Below are positions 1 through 12,123 of a DNA stretch of 64,000 nt, piece by piece. Position 1 is the first letter of the stretch. Every line of letters starts with the position of its first letter. The notes beneath the pieces were generated by a model that was not told the origin of the DNA, made no database searches, and saw only the letters and a list, made by a program, of their open reading frames with translations. Made by a program: the position numbers and the translations under genes. Source of the DNA: Dryomyza anilis (taxonomy: Eukaryota; Arthropoda; Insecta; Diptera; Dryomyzidae); NCBI GenBank assembly GCA_951804985.1, contig OX638133.1, positions 65,011,867-65,075,866 on the forward strand. The letters run 5' to 3'.

Positions 1-1
1 A

Positions 2-694
2 ATGGCAGATGCTAATGCATTAAATGCGTATATGCAAAAGCAATCTAGCGAATTAGACAGATTTGTTGAAAAATTGTGATCACAATTTGTACCAACAATA
101 CTAAATAAAGATAATACAGCATTATTAAAATATAATATATCTAGAATTCTGCATTTGTCTAAATTAGAGGAGGCAGATAAAATAGTAGAAGAGTTATTAA
201 ATTTCCAGAATTTAAAAAATAAATCAGTTTTAGCAGAAAATGGTGAATTAGAGGGATTAGTTGACGAGTTGAGAAAACGTTTAAACGCTTATTGTTTAAA
301 ACGTACAGCAGAGTTAGAAGAATCGGCTAATATAGAAGAGAGAAACATATGGTTAAGAAAGTTATTGAAAGAAATGAATATTTCTGAGGAATCAATTAAT
401 AAATCTGTCAGACGATAGGCAAGGGTGAAGTACGCGACGTTGAAGGAAGCGAAAAACAAAATACAGGAGTTGAACGCGCTTATTAGATATTTGAACGAAG
501 TGGTTAAGACAGTGCACGAAACATCCTTATACCACAAGGATACCATAGAGAGTGACGACATCATAGCACAGGGCAACATGGGATTAGGCGAAGTCGCGAA
601 ATTCGTTAAAAATGCGGTGCCATATTTTGCAGGTGCAGACTCATCATCGCTGAGAACGGATCTTCACCGTTTTATTTTTTTTTTTTTTTTTTGA
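2..694 (+). pseudogene. gag: Gag N-terminal region (broken)
   Basis: An ATG at position 2 opens a frame that runs to 694 with two in-frame stops, TGA at 77-79 and TAG at 416-418. The product is hydrophilic and Glu/Lys/Leu-rich with helical, coiled-coil-like stretches, for example around residues 50-130, as expected of an N-terminal Gag structural region. A run of T at about 675-692 shifts the frame just before the next Gag segment at 726. Both stops and the T run occur in the inverted copy too. No other family was recognised; assignment rests on its position upstream of the zinc-knuckle segment. Confidence 0.7.
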
Positions 695-725
695 GGTTTT
701 TGATGGTGAGGGCAGAACTATAAAA

Positions 726-1589
726 ATGAAGGAGTTTATTAAAGGCGTTAGGGTTCGGTTACAGGGAGATGCTTTTGACTTAGTAAGTTCAAAGGAGTTT
801 GACACAATAGATGATTTATACAATCTGTTAAGGAATACGTACTTGGAATGTAGGTCAGTAGATGCCATTCAATATGACATTAGAAATGCATCTCAGTATC
901 CGGGGGAAAGTATTAGATCTTTAACCTGCAGTCGGCAGCATTAAGCACGATTAAATGCAAATAAAATGATACGAAAGACGACGTGTTCGTTAATGAATTG
1001 AATAATTTAGTTAAAAGCTCATTTATGTTAGGACTTCGGGATTACACTTTGCGAATGCTCATGTTGAGCAGTAAGCAAACAACACTTGAGAAATTGGTGG
1101 AAGAGGCATTGGACCATGCGACGATACAAAGGGAGTCAGCAGAGTTAACGGGCATAGACAAGTTTGGAGTCCATTTCTATGATCCCTCTATCGGCCTTCA
1201 TGCCAAATAATCGTAATGCATCAGGTAGCCAAGGCAATGAAAAAAAGGAGACGGAAGAGAAAACACAAAATGTAGGTATGAAGCAACCTATACCTACATG
1301 TTCTTTTTGCAAGAAGAAGGGACATGTGAGGGATGAATGTCATACACGGAGAAACACTCCGTATTGCAGTGACTGTCGTACTTATGGACATGAACAGTGT
1401 GTACATCGTTCGGGTCCGAATGTTGTTTCAGGACATACTGCTCCCCAAGGAAGTCAGCCACCCGTACCTCAGGTAAATGGTCCAGGTGGTATCCAGAACC
1501 AAGGCGGGGGTGCTCCAGGATTGAGATGCGATTGGTGCCATAGAAAGGGACACGTCGAGGGGATTGTCGTGTTAAACGCGATATATTGA
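726..1589 (+). pseudogene. gag: Gag C-terminal region with zinc knuckles (broken)
   Basis: Three frames cover this Gag part: 726-944, 983-1210 and 1164-1589, separated by frameshifts. The first encodes a capsid-like stretch, beginning MKEFIKGVRVRLQGDAF. The last has a CX2CX4HX4C zinc knuckle (CSFCKKKGHVRDEC) and further Cys/His clusters (CSDC, CDWCHRKGH), typical of nucleocapsid RNA-binding domains. A Gly/Pro/Gln-rich linker lies between the knuckles. The stretch 1590-2070 downstream is Lys/Asn-rich, stop-laden remnant sequence leading into protease. Confidence 0.85.
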
Positions 1590-2070
1590 ACTTGGTGCAG
1601 AAAGGACGTACATGTTATTATGAATTGATATGCCAAACGCAAATATGATGCATGGAACAATAATAGCGTTCCACAGAGAAACTACCAGGGGACCAGTCAA
1701 GGCCACTAAACTGGGGACCCTTAGCAAATAGTGTAGTAAGGCCAGTAGTAATAGAAGTTCCAAAGAGGACACTACAACAAAATTAAACAGCGATATTATT
1801 AACGCAGAAAATGAAGAACAAAAAGTAAAGATACATATTAATGAAGATTTTCCAACAAAAACATATAATGAACTAAATAATAATAAAACACAACTTGACG
1901 CGAAAAATGAACAGAATATAGGAATTAATGAAATTAAAAATAAACAAATTATGAAGAAATCAAATAAAGTAAAACTAATTAAATCGGAAGTTAATAATAT
2001 TAAAATCAAGAATAAAAAAATCAAAAGTAAATCGAATTAAAGGAAAGTTGTAATTAGGGGCCCTGAAAAT

Positions 2071-2520
2071 TTGGAAACGTCTAGCAAGACTGTGGCGAGT
2101 ATAATTTGGAACGAAGTAATTTCAATATTTCTTTTTATTATTAGCGCTATGTGCGTTTTATCGTCAGAAATGTATAATAAATTCACGATTTGGAAAATTA
2201 AATTGTCTTCAATTGCTAATAATTTTAAGAGTAAATTTATGTCGAGGAAAATGAAATTAGCTCCACCATTAGGCATGCATCGTAAAATATTTAACCGGCA
2301 TGGAGAGTGTTTCAAGATATCCGATACGAGTGATGTGTTCATTGAAGTACCTTGCAATGCGGCAAAGAATGGAAAACTTACTCTGTTGGTGGATTCTGGA
2401 GCTGAGGCCAGCCTGATTAAAGAAAATAGGATGGCACATTTGCCGAATTTTAATAAAAATATTCAGAAAGATCTGAGTGGTACTTTCGGTGGATGCGTTA
2501 GAACCTTAGGCTCCACTTAG
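2071..2520 (+). pseudogene. pro: Retropepsin-like protease remnant
   Basis: This 149-residue frame has a hydrophobic segment near its start, then the aspartic protease signature LLVDSGAEASLIKE at roughly residues 106-120. DSGA with the preceding hydrophobic residues is the active-site motif of retroviral-type proteases that cleave Gag-Pol. The fold is incomplete: the ORF stops at 2520 and the expected flap and C-terminal ILG-like region continue only in other frames (GIVGRDNLW-like sequence is readable around 2600). The protease-RT linker to about 3000 is frame-broken. Confidence 0.8.
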
Positions 2521-2999
2521 ATTCAACACACAATCATAGAAATCCTGAGTTTAACGGTACACGTCGTGTTACTTGAACAAGGGGTACCAGCAGATGGAAT
2601 AGTCGGGCGTGACAATCTCTGGAACAAATCTATAATAAATGTGTTAAATAAAAAAATTATATTTTTTGATGAAGACAAAAATCACATTGTAAATTTCCAT
2701 TAAAATCATTGCAAGACATAGAAAATATTAATTTTAATCAACAAATCAGGGTACAGCCCAGAACGGCCAATGGTTGTACCACTGCCATTAAAAACAATAA
2801 TTCCTATAATTTTGTTGCACAAACAGGAAATTCAGCCAGTAGTATATTTGGGAGAGAGTTTAACAAATGTTAGAAGAAATAGTGTATATGCATCAATTTT
2901 AAATGCCACCGATAAGGAGGTGACCATTGATAGCAATTTCAAGCCACAATTTTCAAATTTTAACAAATATTAAGAAGCAACAAAGGCGAGTTCTACAAT

Positions 3000-3905
3000 A
3001 AATACAATAAACACGGTTAATATAAAAAATAGAGTTGATAGATTATTGAGGAATGTAAAGATCGATGAATCATTAAATAAAGAAGTAGTTGCATCTTTTC
3101 AAAATATTTGCTTGTCATATCATGACGTTTTTCATTTGGAAGGGGACGAATTAACATTCATCCAATAAATCAGAAACAGTATAAACTTCCCCGAAATGAG
3201 ATTAATAGACAAGTATCAAGGATGTTAGACGATGGAATTATTTCACCAAGCATGTCGCCTTGGAATTCCCCATTATTACTGGTACCTAAAAAGAGCGATA
3301 AGGATGGCAATAAGAAATAGATGCTGGTTATAGATTTCCGAAAATTAAATGACGTCACCATCAAACAGGGGTGTTTCCTATACCACGAATAGATGAGATT
3401 TTAGACCAGCTCGGTATTTTTCAACACTAGATTTAGCAAGTGGTTACCATCAGGTTCTAGTTAAAGATTGTGACAAAGAAAAACTGCTTTCTCTACATGT
3501 CTTGGTCATTTCGAATTTAACAGAATGCCATTCGGTTTAACGGGGGCACCTGCCACTTTTCAAAGAATAGTGAACCACATACTCACAGGTTTACAGAGTA
3601 TTGACTGTTTCGTTTATTTAGAAGACATAGTGGGGTATGGAAATAATGTAGCAGACCCCAGCATAGGCTATGCTAGGTTTTGCAACAGCTGATAGAATAA
3701 AATTTGAAATTAAATACAGAGAAATGTCAGTTTTTGCGACGCGAGGTTATATATTTAGGACATAAGTGTTCTGAATTAGGTGCCCTACCAGACCCAGCCA
3801 AAGAAGAGTGTGTAAAAAATATTCCAGTTCCGAAGTTCAAACATTTTTAGGCTTAATTGATTATTACAGAAAATTTATAGGAGGTATTGCGAAATTGTCA
3901 TGACC
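3000..3905 (+). pseudogene. pol: Reverse transcriptase remnant (multiply frameshifted)
   Basis: RT motifs are readable only by switching frames. There is a segment resembling KLPRNEINRQVSRMLDDG followed by SPWNSPLLLVPKK, a VIDFRKLND block near 3330, DLASGYHQVLVKD near 3430-3470, and the catalytic box near 3612-3630. That box reads VYLEDIV, whereas Ty3/Gypsy RTs carry [F/Y]XDD, so the first catalytic Asp is a Glu. Downstream pieces near 3720-3890 match the usual RT thumb/connection (LGHKCSELG, then a linker to RNase H). The enzyme is inactive. Confidence 0.85.
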
Positions 3906-3915
3906 AATAAACTGT

Positions 3916-4412
3916 TTGTTAAAAAAGCACGCTAAGTTCATATGGAATGACAATTGTCAGAATTCGTTTTTAAAACTTAAAGAGGCAATTATGTCACCAC
4001 TCATACTAGCGTATCCGGATTTTAACGAACCCGTTTTGCTCACGACAGACGCCAGTAACGAAGCAATTGGCGCGGTTCTTTCGCAAGGTGAATTTGGAAG
4101 CGAGCGTCCCATCGCGTTTGCCAGTAGGTCTCTTAACGATGCGGAAAACGCTATTCTACTATAGAGAAAGAATTGTTGGCAATTGTATGGGCAACAAAAA
4201 TTTTTAGGGCATATCTTTTGGGAAGATCATTTAAAATTTATAGAGATCATCAGCCCCTAAATGGTATAGCAAACTTAAAAGATCAGACATCACGTTTTGC
4301 GCGTTTCCGACACAAATTATCGGAATATGATTTCGAAATTCATTATAAACCGGGAAAAAGTAATTTAAATGCGGATGCTTTTAGCCGCATACCGAATAAT
4401 ACTGAAAAGTAG
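3916..4412 (+). pseudogene. pol: RNase H domain remnant
   Basis: Two frames, 3916-4164 and 4173-4412, separated by a small frameshift, encode the Ty3/Gypsy RNase H-like domain. Visible blocks are [61 protein letters not shown] and a tail [22 protein letters not shown] carries the first catalytic Asp and the RDH-type block a later one. Domain order and spacing from RT are as expected for the family. Confidence 0.9.
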
Positions 4413-4438
4413 TTGTAGTACAAACACGTTCGAAAACC

Positions 4439-5162
4439 ATGAAAAGAGACAAGGAAGACGATAAGAAACAGTCAGAATGCGATCCTGACGATTTGATAAC
4501 AAAGGAAAATAACAATATAGTAACTCTAACTGAACCTCAGGACATAGAGACGGTAATTAAGGATTTTCACGATTCACCGTTAGGTGGTCACCAAGGTGGC
4601 ATAAAAACATTTTTAAGAATTCGGCAACAGTACCGATGGAAGGGTATGCAGCAGCAAATAAAGGGTTATGTGAAAAATTGTTCAAAATGCCAGGAAAACA
4701 AGAGTTCAAGGCTGACGAAGATGCCAATGGTTCTAACTGATACGCCAGTCAGACCCTTTGACAAAGTGTACATGGATCTGGTGGGTATTCTGCCTAAAAC
4801 CATTTCAGGGAATAAATACATCTTAACGTTTCAGGACGATTTTTCTAAATGTATGTGCTGTGTGGCTATACCCGATGCGGAAGCCAACACCGTAGCAAAA
4901 TCATTCTTCAACGAAATAGTTACACGCCACAATATACCCAAAGTATTGGTAACAGACAATGGATCGAATTTCAAAAAATCAATGTAGGGCCAAGGAGGTG
5001 TCGCAAAAACAATACGACAAGAACCTCAACCCTATACAATTCAAACCACACGACATGGTTTTAATGAAAAACCAAACTAGGAAGAATAAGTTCTCTCCAA
5101 TTTGGAAGGGACCCTACGTGGTCGTAGAGGGAAGGCATATCACAAATAGTGTATGCCGTTAA
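4439..5162 (+). pseudogene. pol: Integrase remnant with internal deletion
   Basis: The frame 4439-4987 contains the N-terminal HHCC zinc-binding region (HDSPLGGHQGG and CSKCQENK) and the first two catalytic Asp blocks, YMDLVGILPK and LVTDNGSNFK. The frame then jumps directly into a C-terminal domain (4959-5162, containing WKGPYVVVEGRH). The part of the core that should carry the catalytic Glu is deleted. The same junction occurs in copy B. Downstream, 5163-5447 is AT-rich with no further domain recognised. Confidence 0.9.
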
Positions 5163-5442
5163 TACTAAAAATATTATAATATTACCCTATGTTAGATCCA
5201 ATAAAAGTAACAATATAAAACCAATTAGCTATGCGTTGACAATTAAACTCGTAGATTACCACATTATGATAGAAAAATAAATGTAACCATAAGGTATAGA
5301 GTAATCATTAAATAAAACCTTAAAAAACTCTTAGAAGAAGGAATAAAAATAAATAGTTTAGGAAAACAGTAAGTAAAAACAAAGGAAAAAATATATTAAT
5401 AAAAAAAAAACTAGGACATATTAAAAATAATAATTTAGTAAT

Positions 5443-5760
<318 letters not shown>

Positions 5761-6077
5761 AATTTTAAAGTAAGATAATCATCAAATGAGAAAAGAAATA
5801 AATTAAGCAAAGGCAACAAATTGCATTCATATAAAATTAAATGAAAATTCGTCATAAAATTGTCGTATTCAATACAGATAATCCAAACAACAATTGCATT
5901 ACGGACCTATATTAATAGCGCAAGCTATCAAACCTTGAAAATGGTCATTCCACCCAAGTGATTAATGCTGAAGCACATATGCAATTTGTACGAACGTATG
6001 TATATCATACGTAAAATTTAAAAGAAGCTATTTATACCAGGGCTAGGAACCGATATTCTATTCTCTGCGGTTCCAGT
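5761..6077. repeat. Middle palindrome arm (left)
   Basis: Non-coding AT-rich sequence whose reverse complement is at about 12123-12374 on the right side, with a few percent mismatch. At 6023-6066 a further short block (ending ACCAGGGCTAGGAACC) pairs with about 11570-11600 instead, showing that the right side has acquired about 0.5 kb between these blocks. The segment ends in a GGTTCCAGTTCCGG motif just before the core foldback. Confidence 0.8.
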
Positions 6078-7747
6078 TCCGGCACAAGCCTGACACAGGC
6101 TTGTGCCAATGCTACTCAAGCCTGTGCCTGTTATCCAAGCTCGTTCCAAGAATGTGTCAAGACTGGAATGATAACTATGTTACAAGCCTGTATCCCAGGC
6201 TTTTATCCAGGCTCGTTGACAAATTTTGTGCCAGACTTAATTCTCAGTCAATTCTTGCCAACACTGTGTTTAGGCCTGTGCCAAGAATGTGTCAAGGCTG
6301 GAATGATAACTATGTTACAGGACTGTTATTCAGGATTGTACCAAGGCTTGTGTCCCAGGCTTGTACCAAGGCTTGTCCCTCAGTCTTGCAACAAGACCTA
6401 TGCCCAAGACTTGCGACAATCCTTGTAATACGCCTGAAGATTCAGGCTATTGGGCATAATTTGTCATGGGCATTGCATTCATTATTCATTTCATCACACT
6501 TGAGAGTTGAGTCTGTAGAGAAATAAATATGTAAGAGGTTAACAACCAATTTAACAGTAATACTTACGTTAATTTGCAGACTTATTGTTCAGACAACACC
6601 GAATATATTTTTTGACGTTTAAAAACTCGTCAACAAACATTTTTTTTTTCATCAGATAAGTATTCTTTAACATGGAAACAACACAAAAATGTCATTATAG
6701 TAAACTTTAATTTACTCAAGTCAAAGTCGGTACACACGCATAACTAGGCATGGGACGAAAAGTTGTCGAGACGGAATTTTGAATTTCCGTCAGCATATGG
6801 CGGTTTGGATAATTTGTCAATTTTCATATGTGGCTCAAGATTGTGTCAATATTGGTATACCGAGGCCGGTGTGGAGTTCGAGAATGAAAATTGTGCCAGA
6901 CTTGTGTCCATCATAAACTAACAAGACATGTTTGAAATCTGGGAATGACAAATGGGCCAGTCCTATGCCTAGCTTGGTATATCAAGGCCTGTGTGGAGTC
7001 TGTGAGTGACGATTGTGTCAGGCTTGTGTCTAACATAAACTAAAAAGGCCTGTGTAAAATCTAGCTGTGACGCTTGTCCCAGGCTTGTGTCTAATCTAAA
7101 CTAATGAGGCTTGTTTGAAATCTGGGAATGTCAAATGTGCCAGGCTTGTGTCTAGCTTGATATATAAAGGCTTGTGTGGAGTCTGTGACTAACGATTGTG
7201 CTAGCCTTGTGTCTGGCCCGATATACCAAGCGTTGACTACCAAAAAGGCAGGCTCTTTTGTTGCAGCATGGAAATTACTACCTGGGATGATAAGGGGCTA
7301 AATAAACTTTTATATAAAATAATTTGTGTTTGTATTCAAACGTCGTGGGTCTCATTCCTACATGTATGTTTTAAACTCACAAAATAATATTGGTATAAAA
7401 AAAGCATATGTATATGCAGAATTGACCATTTAGAAAGTCGCATGGTTTCATAGTCGTATTTAAGTTTCCTCGCGGGGACACGATCTTAAACGTAAGTGCC
7501 GTCAACATTAATTACAATATACATATTTTGACAAATAAGTAGATGAAATATTTGTCAAAAATACAAAACATATTTTGTATGACAATCAATATGTATAAAG
7601 AAAATTTGTAAAACTCAACATTTTTAAAATGCCATTCTCCACTTGTGTAACTTAATTAATATTTGTTTTTGTTTCCAAATTCATTGTCCAAATTGATTTA
7701 ATTATTATTTTTTTGATATATTAATTTCTGATCTAAATAATTTAGTA

Positions 7748-7893
7748 ATGGTTCCAGTTCCGGTTCTATAAAAAATAAAATAACGATTCCAGTTCCGGTT
7801 CCATAAAAAATGTCAAAAACGGCTCCAGCTCCAGTTCCGGTTCTATAAAAATGAAACGGTTCCGGTCCGGTTCCGGTTCCAGTTCTACCCGAG
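7748..7893. repeat. GGTTCC/GGTTCCGG array (left FB1 arm)
   Basis: Repeated GGTTCCAGTTCCGGTTC-type units separated by short A-rich gaps (TATAAAAAAT). The mirrored array is at about 9094-9236. The same motif also occurs at 6066-6080 and 11425-11583. Confidence 0.8.
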
Positions 7894-7924
7894 TCCTGAT
7901 TTATACATTAAAATATTAAGTGTA

Positions 7925-9065
7925 GTTGGAATAAAAAAAATTTAATAATTGGATTGAAAAAAAATAAAAAGGAAAGATATTAGTAAAATAAATAAAATGA
8001 ATAAAAAATATATATATTGGTATTAAATATTTTTTTTTTTCTTAAAAAGAATTTTTAAAGAGAAAAAAAGAGAAAAAAATAAATAAGAAGAGATAAAAAA
8101 ATATGAAAAAAAAATAATACAGATGAAAAAAAAATGGGGAATTAAAATTACAAAAAAAGAGGGATACAAATTTTTATTAAAAGGAAGAACAGAATTGAGA
8201 AGATAAAAAAGGAAGACAACAAACAAAAAAAAAAATATTAACTATTAAATTTTTGAAGAAAAAAAAAGAGAGAGAAAAAAATATATGTGAAAAAAAGGGA
8301 AACTAAAATTAAAAAAAAGAAGGATAAAATTTTTAATTAAAGAAAAGAAAAAGAAGAAAATAATTTTGTAATTTTTTAAATCTGATTAAATTTAGATTAA
8401 AAATTTATTTAATTTCCAATACAAATTTGTATATCTCTTTTGAAAGTTTAATATAAAATAAAATGTAAGATAAAAATTAAAATATATTTTTTTTTTAATT
8501 TTAATTTCCCTTATTTTTTTCTTATATTGTTTTTTTCCTTTTTTTTAAAGTAATAGTTAATATCTGTTATTTATATATTTTTTCTCTTCTCTTTTTTTCT
8601 CTCTATTTTTTTATACTTCTCTTCTTATTTTCTTCTTTTTCTTTTTTCTTTTCTTTAATTAAAAATTTTATACCTCCTTCTTTTTTTTAATTTTAGTTTC
8701 CCTTTTTTTCATATATATTTTTTTTCTCTCTCTTTTTTTTCTTCAAAAATTTAATAGTTAATATATTTTTTGTTTGTTTGTTGTCTTCCTTTTTTTATCT
8801 TCTCATTTTTGTTCTTCCTTTTAATAAAAATTTGTATCCCACTTTTTTTTGTAATTTTAATTCCCCATTTTTTTTACATCTGTATTATTTTTTTCATATT
8901 TTTTTTATCTCTTCTAATTTATTTTTTCTCTTTAAAAATTCTTTTTAAGAAAAAAAAAAAATATTTAATACCTATATATATATATTTTATTCATTTTATT
9001 TATTTTACTAATATCTTTCCTTTTTTTTTCAATTCAATTATTAATTTTTTTTTTATTCCAACTAC
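7925..9065. repeat. Purine-rich then pyrimidine-rich FB1 tip
   Basis: From about 7925 to 8370 the plus strand is almost all A and G; from about 8515 to 9065 it is almost all T and C. The two are the inner portions of the FB1 arms. Apparent ORFs here (8023-8226 minus, 8770-9078 plus; Phe/Ile/Leu-rich) are low-complexity translation and are not called as genes. Confidence 0.8.
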
Positions 9066-9093
9066 ACTAAATATTTAATGTATAAATCAGGAC

Positions 9094-9236
9094 TCAGGTA
9101 GAACTGGAACCGGGCCGGAACCGTTTCATTTTCATAGAACCGGAACTGGAGCTGGAGCCGTTTTTGAAATTTTTTATGGAACCGGAACTGAAATCGTTAT
9201 TTTATTTTTTATAGAACCGGAACTGGAACCTTTACT
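9094..9236. repeat. GGAACC array (right FB1 arm)
   Basis: Reverse complement of the array at 7748-7893, with GGAACCGGAACTGGAACC-type units and the same A/T-rich gaps, plus a few private substitutions. Confidence 0.8.
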
Positions 9237-10921
9237 AAATTATTTAGATCAGAAATTAATATATCAAAAAAATAATAATTAAATCAATTTGGACAATGAA
9301 TTTGGAAACAAAAACAAATATTAATTAAGTTACACAAGTGGAGAATGGCATTTTAAAAATGTTGAGTTTTACAAATTTTCTTTATACATATTGATTGTCA
9401 TACAAAATATGTTTTGTATTTTTGACAAATATTTCATCTACTTATTTGTCAAAATATGTATATTGTAATTAATGTTGACGGCACTTACGTTTAAGATCGT
9501 GTCCCCGCGAGGAAACTTAAATACGACTATGAAACCATGCGACTTTCTAAATGTTCAATTCTGCATATACATATGCTTTTTTTATACCAATATTATTTTG
9601 TTAGTTTAAAACATACATGTAGTACAAACACAAATTATTTTATATAAGAGTTTATTTAGCCCCTTATCATCCCAGGTAGTAATTTCCAGGCTGCAACAAA
9701 AGAGCCTGCCTTGTTGGTAGTCAACGCTTGGTATATCGGGCCAGACACAAGGCTAGCACAATCGTTAGTCACAGACTCCACACAAGCCTTGATATATCAA
9801 GCTAGACACAAGCTTGGCACATTTGTCATTCCCAGATTTCAAACAAGCCTCATTAGTTTAGATTAGACACAAGCCTGGGACAAGCGTCACAGCTAGCTTT
9901 TACACAGGCCTTTTTAGTTTATGTTAGACACAAGCCTGGCACAATCGTCACTCACAGACTCCACACAGGCCTTGATATACCAAGCTAGGCATAGGACTGG
10001 CCCATTTCTCATTCCCAGATTTCAAACATGTCTTGTTAGTTTATGATGGACACAAGTCTGGCACAATTTTCATTCTCGAACTCCACACCGGCCTCGGTAT
10101 ACCAATATTGACACAAGGCTGACACAATCTTGAGCCACATATGAAAATTGACAAATTATCCAAACCGCCATATGCTGACGGAAATTCAAAATTCCGTCTC
10201 GACAACTTTTCGTCCCATGCCTAGTTATGCGTGTGTACCGACTTTGACTTGAGTAAATTAAAGTTTACTATAATGACATTTTTGTGTTGTTTCCATGTTA
10301 AAGAATACTTATCTGATGAAAAAAAAAATGTTTGTTGACGAGTTTTTAAACGTCAAAAAATATATTCGAGAAACACAACTCTTTGGTGTTGTCTGAACAA
10401 TAAGTCTGCAAATTAACGTAAGTATTACTGTTAAATTGGTTGTTAACCTCTTACATATTTATTTCTCTACAGACTCAACTCTCAAGTGTGATGAAATGAA
10501 TAATGAATGCAATGCCCATGACAAATTATGCCCAATAGCCTGAATCTTCAGGCGTATTACAAGGATTGTCGCAAGTCTTGGGCATAGGTCTTGTTGCAAG
10601 ACTGAGGGACAAGCCTTGGTACAAGCCTGGGACACAAGCCTTGGTATAATCCTGTATAACAGTCCTGTAACATAGTTATCATTCCAGCTTTGACACATTC
10701 TTGGCACAGGCCTAAACACAGTGTTGGCAAGAATTGACTGAGAATTAAGTCTGGCACAAAATTTGTCAATGAGCCTGGATAAAAGCCTGGATAAAAGCCT
10801 GGGATACAGGCTTGTAACATAGTTATCATTCCAGTCTTGACACATTTTTGGAACGAGCTTGGATAACAGCGCTGGCACAGGCTTGAGTAGCATTGGCACA
10901 AGCCTGTGTCAGGCTTGTGCC

Positions 10922-11583
10922 GATCGTTAATTCCTACTTCTTCTATACCTAAATCTACATGTTCTGTTTATATTTTAAATATTAAGTGGTAATGAATTCC
11001 AGAGTCGAATTGCGAATTGGCAAAATAAAATTGAGGTTTCTATTTGAAACGAAGACGTAGCTTAGCAGAAAGATATAATGGAGTTTTGGAATATAACAAC
11101 AGATAGTTTGCAACAAACTAAAATGCCCTTACTTACATCTTCGACATGTGAAAAACGTCTCAAGGGAAAAACATATCGCGTCACATTATTAAAATCTCCT
11201 CTTAGGAAGTCAGAAGTAATAGCATTTAAAAAAGTTTGGTTGTATGGGACGTGCCACTCCCCTTTGTCCAATCTATCCGTAGTGGCTAAATAAACGAATC
11301 CTCATTATTAAAATACAATTCCCATTGGTGGTGCACTTAATATCCGTTCTCATACAAAACACAAATTTCGATTTTTCCCACATTCCAGTTTTCCTTGGGA
11401 GTTTTCCGAATTCTTTGTTTGGCTTGTTTGTGGAACCGAAACTGAAACTGGAATCGTTATTTTATTTTTTATAGAACCGGAACTGAAACCGTAATAAAAA
11501 ATAATTTAAGAACCACAACCGGTACCGGAACCATTTTTTTATTTTTTTATAGAACCGGAACTGGAACCGCAGAGAATAGAATT
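10922..11583. other. Right-side-only segment next to FB1
   Basis: This 0.66 kb has no counterpart on the left, where FB1 directly abuts the GGTTCC motif. Its right end (11425-11583) is another GGAACCGGAACTG array. It holds a 71-codon ORF at 11078-11293 on plus that is not low-complexity (it contains LLTSSTCEKRLKGKTYRVTL) but that I do not recognise. It may be a captured gene fragment or chance. Confidence 0.5.
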
Positions 11584-11597
11584 TCGGTTCCTAGCCC

Positions 11598-12123
11598 TGG
11601 TATAAATAGATTTTTTTAAATTTTAAATTTTTGCTTTTTTTATATCTGTTAATAAATTAATATTAATTACAAGTTTTATTTTAATTTTTTTTATTCTACT
11701 AATATTATTTTTTGTTCATCTTTTTTTATATTTTAACTGTACTAAATATTTATAAATATATATCTTTTTTTTTAATTTGAATACTAACTGATATTTCTTT
11801 TTCTTTATGTAATTTAAATTATTATGAGTAAGTTCTTCAAATTCATTTAAAATTTATTTGTTATATTTAAACTTATTCAAATAGAATTATATTAATGTAC
11901 GAGTGTACCTACGTATGATTACTCTGCATGTAAATAAATATAATTTGAGTTGCGATTTATTTTCTAAACATGTTTAATATTTTATTATATTATTTTCGTG
12001 TTTTATTATATTATTTTCGTGTACTGATATAAGTCACATTATATGATATTCATTTGCATTGTTTATGGTATTAAAACAAACTGCAAGATCTGCATTTATA
12101 TGCCAGCTACGAACGCTCGCTTT
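11598..12123. other. Right-side-only AT-rich segment
   Basis: About 0.5 kb of AT-rich sequence sits between two blocks that are adjacent on the left arm (around 6013-6053), so it is an insertion on the right or a deletion on the left. It contains the near tandem TTATTATATTATTTTCGTG at about 11983-12020. No coding potential or termini were recognised. Confidence 0.45.

Larger units (their letters stand above)
1..5447 (+). mobile_element. Dead Ty3/Gypsy-like retrotransposon, copy A
   Basis: Remnants occur in the Ty3/Gypsy order: gag with zinc knuckles, protease, reverse transcriptase, RNase H and integrase. The reading frame is broken by in-frame stops in gag, a run of T at about 675-692, several frameshifts, a scrambled RT region and a deletion in integrase, so it cannot encode active proteins. 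No 5' LTR is in view because the window starts one base before the gag ATG, and no convincing 3' LTR follows integrase. Homology to copy B ends at about 5447, at a TA-rich tract. Every major lesion is shared with copy B, so the element was dead before the inverted pair formed. Confidence 0.9.
6078..10921. mobile_element. Foldback-type element FB1 (core of palindrome)
   Basis: Two arms of about 2.29 kb (6078-8363 and about 8632-10921) are reverse complements around a roughly 270-bp AT-rich spacer. Mismatch is around 1% over the stretch sampled (7380-7760 against 9230-9610). The outer ends are repetitive: 6078-6440 and 6880-7235 are built from diverged units related to CAGGCTTGTG with TGTGGAGTCTGTGA and GATATATCAAGG, mirrored at about 9725-10130 and 10556-10921. 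Long inverted arms made of short subrepeats are the hallmark of FB-type elements of Drosophila. No transposase is visible, so it would be non-autonomous. Short ORFs within the CAGGCTTGTG repeats look like repeat translation, not genes. Confidence 0.8.

Noticed and set aside
8023..9078. Phe/Ile-rich ORFs resembling membrane proteins
   Set aside because: They arise from poly-pyrimidine low-complexity sequence at the foldback tip and are mirrored in the other arm.
6101..10901. ORFs of 86-146 codons in the CAGGCTTGTG repeats (with blocks such as CPRLVPRLVPQS)
   Set aside because: They coincide with subrepeats, occur in two frames at once and are present in both foldback arms; treated as repeat translation.
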